This document shows, piece by piece, positions 1 through 11,566 of a stretch of 64,000 nucleotides of DNA. Made by a program: the position numbers and the translations under genes. The DNA is from Cloeon dipterum. Its lineage: Eukaryota; Arthropoda; Insecta; Ephemeroptera; Baetidae. The stretch is taken from the NCBI RefSeq assembly GCF_949628265.1, contig NC_088790.1, positions 25,238,545-25,302,544 on the forward strand, given 5' to 3'. The notes under the pieces were generated by a model. That model was not told the origin of the DNA and did no database searches. It was given only the letters and a program-made list of their open reading frames with translations. Position 1 is the first letter of the stretch, and the number at the start of each line of letters is the position of its first letter.

Positions 1-3000
1 CAAAATATTTGGAGAATTATTATCCATTTTTGATCGCAATAGTGAAGCTCTAAATTTTTTCCTTTTTGTTATTTTAATAAATAAAATAACTAGTAAAACC
101 TGGCGCTGGAGAGTTGTCACCATTATTAATGTTAGTGAAGTCTAATAAATAAAAAAATCATTATTTATAAAACAAAAATGTATTTTTGAAATTTCATTGA
201 TGGGAATTACGCGTGAATTTATAATACCTTCTCAGGAGAGGCAGGTTCCACCTTGTCCTTCCCACCACTCAGGGCAGACCCCATGACCTGTGAACTGTTC
301 TTTGGCCCCGGTCAAGACGAACTGGCCGCAAAAGCCAGATTCTCGGTGGCGCGCTTATGTTTTCCAAAGCGGTCGTCATGGAGACGTTTGCGGCCGACGC
401 CGGCCTTTGTGCTCAGTTTCCTAGACACTCGCACCAGCCTTGCGAATTTTATTTTATGCCACTAGTCGCATACAGTGTAAATCTGAATTAAATGACTTGT
501 GTAAAAACAGATAAAGGATTATTTTATTAAAAATGACACTATAATTTCCTTTTTAAATTACCTGCTTCTACTTTCATGGTTGTAACGAGTATTTTTGTTG
601 TTGCTAGGTGTTTAAACCACATATAGGCTATTCTGGATTTCCGATATTTATGTATTAGGATTTGCCTCATCTTTTTGAAAAATTCAACCTGATTTTTAGA
701 CCTGCGATGCTGGTCTCCGCCGACAAGTTCTCTGACATCAAATAAAGAAAATCATTTCTCACCAATTTTTCATCTATATACCATCATAAAAAACCGCAAT
801 CTCTAATTGGCAATTTCGAGAATTTTAACACGCTAATTTAGGGTGAGTCCATTGGATTGCTAAGCAAATTTCGTCAAATCTGAGGACCCAACAAGGTGTC
901 CAGCAGACAATGTTTATTCAGATGATGCATTTAATTAGTAATTTTATTAAGTCACGACTTGGCAAACACAAAAGGCTGTTTCTCCATGCAGTTTTACGTA
1001 GTTTTGCCCTGGAAAAAAATATGTACCTGACTACAACGCAGGTCTCACTGTTCGTATATTCTCAACGCTTTGTTCCCATTCACAAATTTCCTCTTGAAGT
1101 TTTGGCGACGAATCAGGCGCAGAGGCCAAGGTAGAACGTTTTGCTGCATGAATTGTTACTTTAACGCGTGGATCTTCAATCTGTCTATGGTTTTAAACTC
1201 GCTCGCTAATGAGTAGAAAAAATTTGTATCGTATTTTCCGCAAAACAGGGTCAATCATTTCAAAGTTAGACTGTTATTTAAAAAATCTGTTAGAAAATGA
1301 ACTCATGTTTTGAATTTATATATTGGAATTATTGTAAGGAGTACAAATTTATTTCCGCATATCGGCTTGTACTTGAAATTATCTGATAAGATTTACAACA
1401 ATTCAGATTTTATTTCTATTTGCCTTTTGTGCAGTTAATTTTGAAATAAATCTACAATACAGTCTAATTACCTTCTCCTTTGTCCTAAACTGGTGCATAA
1501 ATTTAATGCAGCCTTCTTTATTCTGCATAAAATATCAAAATTAGATCAGAATAATTACAGACTTATTGTTCACGGCATGAAAGATGTGAAAATCAACTAT
1601 TGCGCTTCCTGTGCGTGGGTTGTAATTGTAAGTCTTCCCATTTCATTTTCCCAGGCGTTTAGACATGATGCCATGCACGTTTTTATGCTGCTTTTCACAT
1701 GTGCGTCGCAAAAAATACGCTCAACTCAAAACCAGTTTATAGCTTGATTTACATAGTGCGAGAATTGATATACCCTTTTTTTGGGGACTTCAATGATATT
1801 AAAATGCGTACAGCTAAATTAGCCAGTGCTTAATTTCTGTAACCTTTTTGCTATTATTTAATTTGATCATTACTAAAAATGGAAAAATACTCTACTATAA
1901 AATTCGTTCTGCGTGTGAAATATAAAAACCTGTATTTTTCGTATTTTTGTGATGCTTCCAGTCAACAGGAAGTGAATTCTGTATATCGATACTGCGTGGC
2001 TTGATATTTGCTGGTACTTGACGCAACATATAGCTATTGAATTGTTATTTGATGAGCATTTATTTTATGCCGTCCTGCCTCAGAATTCCACTCGCTGAAT
2101 ATATTTTTAAATATGCTCTGTTCGTCAGGTGTTTAAAAAATTGGTAAATTTATTAAAATTCTTTTCTTTAATTTAGAAATTCTTATATATCTGAATTAGC
2201 GCTAAATTAATTTTGATTTATTTTTCAATTAACATAAATGTGATTCATGCGATTTTTTACTTAAAGTAATTTAACAAAAATATTTAATTTTCCCTTGACA
2301 CTTCTAACTAAATCTTTTTCCACGATCTTCAAAGTAAAAGGAATCGCTGTTTATAAATCAAAAGAAAAAATTATCAATTTCAAAAACATAATTTGTAAAT
2401 TGTAAAAAACAGTCCTGAGGTCATCGGGCATGTTAACAGAATAAATTTTAAACTGAAAAATTGAGGAAATTAACCAAAAAACTTTGAAATAATTTCAGTA
2501 ATGAGCAGGAAAGAATAGGCCCTAACAAAGATTTGATTTTTTAGTTCTCACGAACCTCTTTTTTGTCTGATAATTGCCCTCGAAATCTAATTAAAAATTG
2601 AAAAATCGAGCATGTTCGTTGGCGGCGAGCAAAATCAAAGTCACTCTTTGGCGGACCGATAAATTGCTTCTGTGTAGACTCGGGCAGTCCGAGACAGAGG
2701 CATACAGTTCATGAAGCGGATCAGATGATCCGAAACCTCGCGTCGCCCGCTCCTAATTCCAAGTTACGGACTGAATTCTCGTCCGAACCCCCATTTTTTG
2801 GTCTTAATAAAGTGGTCCGACCTGGTCCTCTGGCACTTTTCGGACGGCTTTGGTCCGATAGAACTGATTTTTTTCGGCAGGGTAATTATATTTCCTTAAT
2901 TAAAAAACTGATAAAAATCGTCATCTTTGGAAAATGAGACAATTTTATTGGTTTTTATATGTATTTGAATTTTTTCCATCTGCTAAAGTGGGAAATTTCA

Positions 3001-3220
3001 GCCAATCGCTTTTATATTCATTTTAATTCAAATTTAACTCTCCAATATGCAACAATTAAAAGTGCTTTGGAAAAAATAAATGTTAAGAGAGCGCATATTT
3101 TATTCCACACCTTTATTGCTCATTAAACTTTAGTATGTTAACATGGAAATCGCTTACCATTACCAATGGCAATAATCTATATTTTATTTCAGTAAAAACC
3201 CGCCGGAAGAACCATCCGTG
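1..3220. other. Upstream region with no recognised gene
   Basis: AT-rich non-coding sequence. Open frames here are short and show no protein family I recognise. Two GC-richer islands stand out: about 240-430, and about 2590-2880, where motifs of the type cggac/gtccga recur. Both may be fragments of dispersed repeats, but no terminal repeats or target duplications are visible. I see no RNA gene. Confidence 0.5.
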
Positions 3221-3229
3221 AGGCAAAAG

Positions 3230-3680
3230 CAAGTGAATTTCCAGAATTTCATGACGTGAAATTGGCGCTCCGGCCGCAGGGCGTCTCCAGCAGTCGACCA
3301 TGACGTCATGGGCGAGCAAGTCCGGTGAGTGGGCGTGTCCTGAAAGCTCGACGCTCGACGGACGGAAGGACGGACGACAGCTGAGCCAGCCGAGGAGTCT
3401 GCCTGTCCTGTGCGCGTCCTGGGTTAGGACCGCTGAGGGGTGGTGCGTCAGGGTTGGCCGCACGGGCGTACGAGCAGGTCGGAGCCTGGGCGCCACGATC
3501 GGCGGCAGCTATGGGACGAACGTAGGCAACCAGCCGAGCTAGCTGCCCGCCAGCGCCGCATTCGCAGTAAACTCTCAGTCTCCTGCGAACTGCCGTCCAA
3601 GTGAGCTGCTTTTCGCTCTTCTAGCTCTTTTCCCTCTTGTCCACCGGCCGCGATGGACCCTCCGAGGACCTCCACCAGGT
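3230..3680 (+). promoter_or_regulatory. GC-rich promoter / first-exon region of the AGPAT5-like gene
   Basis: This block is markedly richer in G+C and CpG than anything around it. It contains a CRE-like tgacgtca at about 3300, which is typical of a TATA-less housekeeping promoter. It ends with an ATG at 3653 followed by 26 nt and a good donor (CAG|gtagac, intron from 3679). Joined to the acceptor before 6007, those 26 nt plus one base form nine codons in frame with the main ATG at 6008. The exon may therefore be 5'UTR only, or may add nine residues (Met-Asp-Pro-Pro-Arg-Thr-Ser-Thr-Ser). The role is inferred from composition, position and frame. Confidence 0.55.
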
Positions 3681-6007
3681 AGACCACGGCCCTCTTGTCA
3701 GGGTGCTGCTTGCGGTGCTGGTGCTGGCCTTCCTGAGCCCCTCTCAATGTCTCAATAATTCATTTTGTTTGGCCCTGTGCAGTTGTCAAGACACCACCTC
3801 TGTGACGTATATGTAAAGTTCCCTGCTTTCGAGGGTTTTTCATGGTTGTTTTTGTGATTCAGGGTTGAAAACAATCCCTTTTAAACTTAAATTTAGACTC
3901 AAACTTTTAATTTCATAATAAATTGGCGTAAATCTTTTCAACAATCGACTGATCAGGTGGCGTGAAAATTTCCCCCGAAATTCTTTTTGTTATAAACAGG
4001 GCATTTTTTCACATGGGAAACATTTTCAGTTAAGGTCCCAGGAAATTCCATAAAAATATATTGATTAATTCAGATATGTAATGAAATTGAGGGCTCATTG
4101 GGGTTATGAAATAATATTTCAAGTTTTTCTCTGTCCATTTATTTTTATTTCCTAAGAATTCTGGCTGTTTATTTTAGACTGTTTTTCTTTGGTAATCGCT
4201 CTCTTGGTCGATTTTGACGGTTTTTAGTGCATCGTTTGAAGCTTGAATCACATGTTTAAGGCTTTTAACGATGTTTTTAAAGAAAATGTGTTCAATTTCA
4301 TTAATTTTCAAAGAGATTGCTTGAAGAATTGAATTATTAGCTTAAGAAATTTTTCTAGAGAGATAAAGAGAAGAAAAAGGTCTGCCATCTTCACGTTTTA
4401 TTAAAGGGCAAAAGAAATTTCGTAATAAATTGATTACCTAAACATTTTGAGATAACAAATAATAGTCGTTTGTGTAGCCACTGATTTTATTTTTTGATAG
4501 AGGTCAGTTGTTATCAGAAAGAACATTAATTTGAATGAAACAGTTAGTAGCAGAAGCAAAAATGTTTATTTTCACAAGAAGCATTAAATTAAATAGAAAA
4601 ACGTGCAAGAATTTAGTATATTAACTGATTTTTTATATACTTAGAATTCCTTTTGGAATTAAACTATGACTTTAAATTTTATAAATTGCACTTTTAAATT
4701 ATTCCATACATATTTAAACGATTTTTATCAGTTTTAGATTGTGTAGTAAGCGTTTCTGATTTTTTTATCGCATGAATTTTGCTCGTTTGATGATCCTGTG
4801 TCCTTTTGACGATTTGAAGCTTAAAACTTGACAGTCTAAAATTCTCAACCCTTTTTGATTGTTATTAAAAGTAATTCCTCTATAAAATTTAATTTTTAAA
4901 TATCAAAATAATCGTTAAAACCCCATTTTGCCCTGTCTGATAACAAACGCATTTTGAATTTTAATGTTTTTGACCTGTTCCTGTTTGTCACCTCAAGTTT
5001 TCCGCCTCTCTTTTCATTTCCATCATCCTAATTGCCAAAGCTGACAAGACAAGAGGCTCTCGTTGTAAATATGCTCGGAAACAATATGCTAATGCGAGTC
5101 GACATCGACAGCGATCGATAATGCAGTTCGCTCAGTCAGCTGGCCTCAAACAAAAAATCATCTGATAGAAAGGATTTTTTTACGGCTGCCCAGCTAGGAT
5201 TTGAAGCACGTGTTTTGCTCTGCAATTGGCAATTAGGCATTGATCGTGACCTCGAGCCAGCCGACATAACCGGCTCGGCTTGAATTACTGCCTGTTTACG
5301 CTCAACCAATGTCCGCGTGCGCGTGCAGTACCGGTTTTGCTTGCAAAATTACCATTGATACAAGTGCGTTCACTTTCTTCAGCGTGTTATTTGTTTCTAT
5401 TTGTTACTTTTTTTCTACAAAATGATGCTTTATTATTTCTAAAATCCCTAAAAATCAATTTGCAGGAAATTATTTATTTTGAACGGATCGAAAAATGATT
5501 CTGACGGTTGAAAACTATTTTTAAATATTTGTTGATAAAAATGAACTGCTAAAATCGTTAAAATGTCGTGCTGTTTAGATTTTCAACGATTTTTCTAAAG
5601 TTTAGTTTAAAAATTTTCAATATTTTGCAGTTCTTTTTCTGTCTGCCTGGATTATAAATGGAGTAAAGAGAAAAATAAATCACCAACAAGCAAGAATAAT
5701 CTATTTTATATTGCATCGGTATCATTATTTATTTTTCTACTTTACATATTATTTACCCTTGAAATTTATTATACAATCGTAGCAGTAATTATTATACTGC
5801 AAGTAAAACAGCTTTGAGCATTTTATTTTTAGAATTCTGATGGAACTATGAACTTTTTGCGATATCATGCGATGATTAGTTTTCTCCACCGATAACACGG
5901 TGTTTCAAAATCAATTCCAAATTCCACCATCTCGATCGACGATAACAATGATTTGACCAAATTAGAATTCCGGTGTTTTAAGTGTTTGAACTTTAATGAT
6001 CTGCAGC

Positions 6008-9000
6008 ATGAAGATTTTTCGGTACGTCCGGTATGTGATCTCGACGGTGATAATGCTGGGCGCTGCCCCAGAGTTCCTGCTCATGTGGGGCATCTGGAAA
6101 GGTCTTTCCATCGTTCTGCCTGCCTGGATTTACCAGATCGGAGACGACATCTGCTATGGCACCTACCAGAAACTGGTCCTTTTCTTCTTTAATCACTGCA
6201 ACGGTGTCAAGGTAATTTCTTTTTATCAGAGAAAATTAAACATCTGCCTTAAAGGCCAAGGAAAATAATTTAATTTCTTAATAATGCAGTCAAAAAACGT
6301 AAATTAACTCTATTTTCACCACTCAACCAAACAAAATCCTTTCGTTTCGAAATTAATTTTTAAAATTATGGAGATAACGAGGGAACCCGTTAATTTGATT
6401 TGTTTAAGTTAGCAGTTTTGTCAAGTCGACATGGAAAAACAATAAAGATTTTCTCAATAACGTCATTTTTATTGATCTACAGAGAAGAAAAATATTTAGA
6501 ATTATTATAAAAATCTATTTATTGCTGGGGAATTTTGAACTAGAATGATTTTTATGGTCAGCAAGTAAAAAAAATAATTTAAAGACTAAAAGGGATTGCA
6601 AATTTGTAATTAAATTAATTTTAAACTCTATTACAATTAGCAGAAATCTGTTTGGTCCAGAAAATTGAAACAAAATTAACATCAATGATCTCTCCACCAG
6701 TATATTTTTATTAAATTTTAATTTCTGTCTTGGCGTATGTAAATGTAATGATTTCCTTCACGTCGCAGGTTTACTTCTACGGAGACGCCCAGGAGGCATT
6801 CAAGAATAAAGAGACCGTGCTCTACTTGGGAAACCACCAGTCGACAGGTAGGCAGCATAATGAGAACTAGACTACACATAATTTTTCACCTGTTGATTGC
6901 CAGTTGGCTTTGACCTTTGTTTCGAATGAGTGTGTTGGCTCTGCGGTGCGATAGCGTCTCTGTTTTTGCAACCTTTGTTCTCGCCTTTTTCACTCAGTTA
7001 TGATGTAACCACGCGATCGCTGTCTGTTTATATTTTAATCGCAGAAGAAATAATCGTAATCAAGTGCAGCGCATTTTGATCTTTGTCCCACACGCCTTTC
7101 CAACCGCATGTCAATCCGTATCTCATCACTAGAAGCTTTTTAAAATGATTGGCTTGACGTAAACCTCACGTTTTCGTAGCTTCCAACAGATGGCAACCCG
7201 TTAATTTGGGATTTTTGCAGTTTTTTGGCGTAAAAATAATTAATTTGTCGCGCTGAAAACGACAGCAAAAATTTTAATCTTAAAAAAATAAGTTCAAGCC
7301 GTGATTTTGGTTTTCAGCACGCCTTATCAATTATTTGTAAGCGTATAATGCACCTTGCACCTTTATAATCGCATTGAAAGACACAAAAAATTGTTATTTA
7401 ACAGTGAATCATAAGTCCCAACTCTTAAGACTTTTCTGAGTTGTGAATTTTTTCATTCTTAAACTTATAAAATTGTTCTGATTTATAGAAGAGTTTAATT
7501 TTGGTTTTTAAAATACTATCAAATTTTAGTGGACTGGATTTTGACAAACATGGTTGCGGTGGAGCAAGGTTCGATCGGCCACTTGCGCTTTGTGATGAAG
7601 CACGAGCTGCAGACGATTCCTCTCTACGGCTTCTACTTCCACCAGCATGGCTGCATTTATGTCAAAAGAGGCCACTTCCAGCCTGCTAAAATGTTGCAGA
7701 GTCTCAGATATCTCAGAAATCCCAAAATTCCGGTGAGTACTGTGATTTTCCATGATTGTTTGAAATATTCTTTTTGAAATTGAAATTTTTTTCGACTCTC
7801 TTAATATTTCTGGCAAATTTTTTCCTTCATTGAGTAATAATCTTATCGTGTTGTTGGTTTTAAAGATTTTAATCTATTTTATCTGACTTGTTATCTGACT
7901 ACGTGGTTTGTTCCTTGCCTTTCGTAATCGTTTTTTTACAACTAATTGCGTTTAAAAATTAAGAGTACAACGCTATCTAAGAGAAAATACGGTGCCTTAC
8001 AAGAACAATCTAGTATATATGTTATTTTGAGTCAAAGGGAAAAGACACAAATCAACAAATTATATGTTTCAGCCAGTTTTAAACTAAAATAATCTACAAG
8101 GAAACTAGCTATTGATCAAATCACATTCATGGGATTGAAATTTTTTATCACCTCATATAACACGTGGATATTTTTCCAACAGATGAAGTTTTATGCAATA
8201 ACAGATCCCTGAAAAGACCCTTTAAGAAAAATTTATTCGAACAATCTAAATGAGTTATTTCTCTCACTTAGAATTTCACTGAAATTCGAACAGAAGCTAA
8301 ACTAACTAACTAAATTCTAAATAAATTCAAATGGATCGTTTCTGATATCAACAACAATTTGTTTGTATATTAAATCCATAATATCTAAATCAAATTGCAC
8401 AATAATTGTAAAAAATTGCCCATTTTTAAGAAGAAAACAATGTAATGAAAATCCTGACGGTAATTTTAAATAAAATTTCTGCATTAATAAAATCAACAAA
8501 AACTAGTTTCATAACTACTCACTTTAAAATAATGCATTTCTACAAATAATTTTTTAAATAAATTATAATAATTGCCACTTTTCTTCCAGTCATGGGTGGT
8601 CATCTTCCCGGAAGGCACTCGTTACAACCCAGACGACGGCAAGAGGATAACCAAGTCGAGGGAAGTGGCTCGGGACAACAGCCTGGAGGTGCTTGACTAC
8701 CACCTGACGCCGCGCAGCCGCGGCGCGTGGCTTGTCCTGAACACGATGCGCGAGCGACTTGAGGCCATCTACGACATCACAGTCGGCTACTCGGGTAACG
8801 AGTGCGGCAAGGGCTCCTTTGACACCGACAGAAATAAAGTGCCACAGCTGAAAGGTGAGGAGAGGATCGACTGTTGAGTCATTGGTATTTAATTTAAATG
8901 GCGATTTTGCCAGATTTCCTGCTCGGACGGTGCAATTCTGTGCACATCCATGTCAACCGCATTCCTATTAGCAGCGTGCCTGCCGACGAGGAGAAATTCC

Positions 9001-10603
9001 AGCAGTGGGTCCATCAAATGTTCATCAAAAAGGACAAGTGAGTTGAAATTTTACATGGCTTAAAGAGGAATGATAATGAATTAACACAAGACACACACTC
9101 TCAGATCTCAGATTAGGTCCAGTACAGTCAGTTATAAAAATACAAAAGTAGCGCTGTAAATTTGCGAGACAAATCGGCCTCAAAATTAGCACTGTTTGAT
9201 ATGGAGAATTCTCAAAGGAATTTTGCAATCGCGATTTTCACTGAATTTGCGCATTTGCCCCCAAAAAACTAACGCTGTCAAATTGATTTCAATGAAAGGA
9301 TTCCAAATCATGTGAGAAAACATAGTCTGGCACTGTAAAATTCGGAGAAAACTGGCTAAAACCATCTCATTTATTTGTCAGCGTCCAGCGCTGCTGGCCA
9401 ACAGAGGGGCGCGTTTCACGCACTTGCCGCTTACTTTGTTACAGAAAGGCTGGTTAATTTCACTTAATTATCTATTTAATTACGTTTCCATAATGAAAGA
9501 ATTTGTTGTTTTCGCACGTGGCAAGCAATGAATCTTTGTAAATCAATAAAAAATATTCTTTGTGTTATGCGGAGTCTCTGATAGCCATAAGGGTCCGAGT
9601 TTAGCTTTGAAAATCATAGAAATTATTAAAATGAAAAAATACATTTCATGAGATGCTTCTCAAATTAATTAACTTAATTTTGGTTATTGTGATTCTTCCC
9701 CCAAAAAATCAAAGGTTCTCAAACGTCCAGATGAAATTTTCAGACAAATTTTGTGCAAAAATTGTAAATTTGAGAAAATATGCTCGAAAGAGAGGTGCGC
9801 GCCCTTCCCGGTCCTCGGACAGGGATAAAAAGAGCAAAAAAAACTGTATATTCAATCAGCTTTCTGAATATAGGCCGTTTTTTATGCTACTCTGAACTGG
9901 TAAATTTTAATGAGGCTAAACGCAGATCCCTTAGTCAAGTTAAGAAATACTTTCCATTTTTCTCCCAAAAACAAATATTTAAGCTACATGCAAATGCTCA
10001 GAGATTTTGTAGCAATCATTTCAAGCCATTATCAAGTTTTAAGTGATGTATCGGAGATGGCTCCATAGTTAGGTTTTTAATCAATTTTAAATCCCATAAT
10101 GATTTTAGTCAGTGGAATATCGGTACACATGTTGCCAACACCGTCGAATTAGAAAATTTTGATCATACTTTTAGATTCAATGTAATTTTATTGCGGATCA
10201 GTAGAGCAACTTTTACTCCTTTATATATTTGCAATAAAAAGTCAACCAATTCAAACATAACCTCGTTTCCCAAAAAATCTTGAAAATTAAATTTAAAAAT
10301 AATATCAGGACCCAACCATAATTTGTTAAGAACTTATGATCTAATAAATAAATTAATTTTTCTTGTAGGCTGATGAAGCAGTTCTACAACAGCAGCGAAC
10401 AAGAAGGCAGCGAAGCGCTGAGCTGGCCAAACAAGCAAATGCAGCAAGTGGGAATCTGGCACACGCTGCCCAGCTTCCTCTTCTTCTCGGCAGTGTCAGT
10501 GGCGATGCTGTTCACCAAAATCGGCCGCTCCATTTACCTCAATACCCTGGTCTACGGCACTCTCGGCGGCTACATTTGGCTTTTTATCTCGTCCGTTTGT
10601 TAG
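6008..10603 (+). CDS. AGPAT5: 1-acyl-sn-glycerol-3-phosphate acyltransferase epsilon-like (AGPAT5 type)
   Basis: Membrane acyltransferase expected to convert lysophosphatidic acid to phosphatidic acid in glycerophospholipid synthesis; mammalian AGPAT5 is reported on ER and mitochondria. Coding exons: 6008-6211, 6769-6847, 7530-7732, 8590-8854, 8914-9037, 10369-10603. All have GT-AG junctions and phases that close, giving about 369 residues (human is about 364). The N-terminus has a hydrophobic segment. Acyltransferase motif I is NHQSTVDW, with its catalytic His and Asp split over the second and third exons. The third exon carries YVKR, the fourth carries FPEGTRYNP (phosphate-binding block) and LTPR, and the last exon ends with two hydrophobic stretches. 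NHQSTVDW and FPEGTRYNP favour AGPAT5 over AGPAT3/4. An upstream ATG at 3653 could add nine residues. Intron 1 (3679-6006) and the intron 9038-10368 hold no other gene; the latter has a repeat fragment at 9792-9843. Confidence 0.93.
9792..9843 (-). repeat. Fragment of a dispersed foldback-type repeat
   Basis: A GC-rich stretch in the last AGPAT5 intron (gcgcgcccttcccggtcctc, then acagggataaaaagagc) is the reverse complement of about 56866-56920 in the E-F spacer. The two differ mainly by a short internal duplication in the latter. It shows that this repeat family is not confined to the peptidase array. Confidence 0.6.
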
Positions 10604-11173
10604 CATCCGGAACTACTCTTTAAGAATTTAACCTAAAAATGACGCCACTGGCTGTAATCTGATTATATTTTGTACCGAAATTCCCTTTCGTTTCGTTTAC
10701 CACGCACAAATCTCTGATTATTCGAGCACAAAATTTTGTTTCTGCCGCACCAACCAGTGTCGGTGCTCAATTACATTCCTGTTAATTTATCACATTGGCT
10801 AAAAACGTTGTTTTTTTCAACTAGTCCGCGCGCAATTTACCGAATTTTCCGTTAAGAAAAGTACAGCAAGACAGGGACGAACGAGAATTCCATGATTTTG
10901 TATTAGGTTTCTAGCTCTCTAAAGTTATCAAGGACAATTGTGCACCTATTAATATATTTTTGTTGATTGATATTGTTTGGAACGTAAATAATATCAGAGT
11001 CATAGGTTTCAGTCCCACTGCCACAAGTGAACCAACCAACCACATTATGCTTTTTCCTGGTTACCCGCTATGATTTCCTAAAATTAATCATACACCCTGG
11101 CAGATTATTGTCATTAAAAGGTAAAATAATTATGATATTATAACTATAATGCATAAATATTAAACGTGTGTCA

Positions 11174-11200
11174 TTTATTCTTTTTAATAAATGCAATAAA
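11174..11200. terminator. Poly(A) signals between convergent genes
   Basis: AATAAA occurs on the plus strand at 11186-11191 and again at 11195-11200, about 580 bp past the AGPAT5-like stop. On the minus strand an AATAAA (tttatt at 11174-11179) lies about 390 bp past the stop of IDE copy A. The two genes converge here, so their 3' ends may overlap. Assignment is by motif and position only. Confidence 0.4.
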
Positions 11201-11566
11201 CATGCTATTTGAAAATTTCCATATCTTTTATTTCTATCAATTCTTGATACATTTGAAATCCAAATTTACAAATTGCACGCACATAGGCAATTGGATGAAG
11301 CAGTCAAGTATGAATCAAGTGACGATGTGGATCAATAAGGTAGACTTACTTTAAAAAGTAACAATAATTATAGTAAGTGGCGTGTTTTAAAACAAAGTTA
11401 TTTTTCAGTCAAAGATTTTAATGTTAATGGCGTGTGATACTTAAAAACTAAAAACTGAATTATCCTTTCAAAATAAAATTTTCTTTCATGAAAATCTGCC
11501 AAGCGACTGTACTTCTGGCGCATTTTCTTTGCTGGTGTATGTAGAGTAAAATTACCCAGCTGAGAT

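Noticed and set aside
3113-3747. Overlapping open frames in the GC-rich block (127 aa and 99 aa minus, 80 aa plus)
   Set aside because: High GC lowers stop frequency. No recognisable protein features were found, and position and splicing fit a promoter/first exon.
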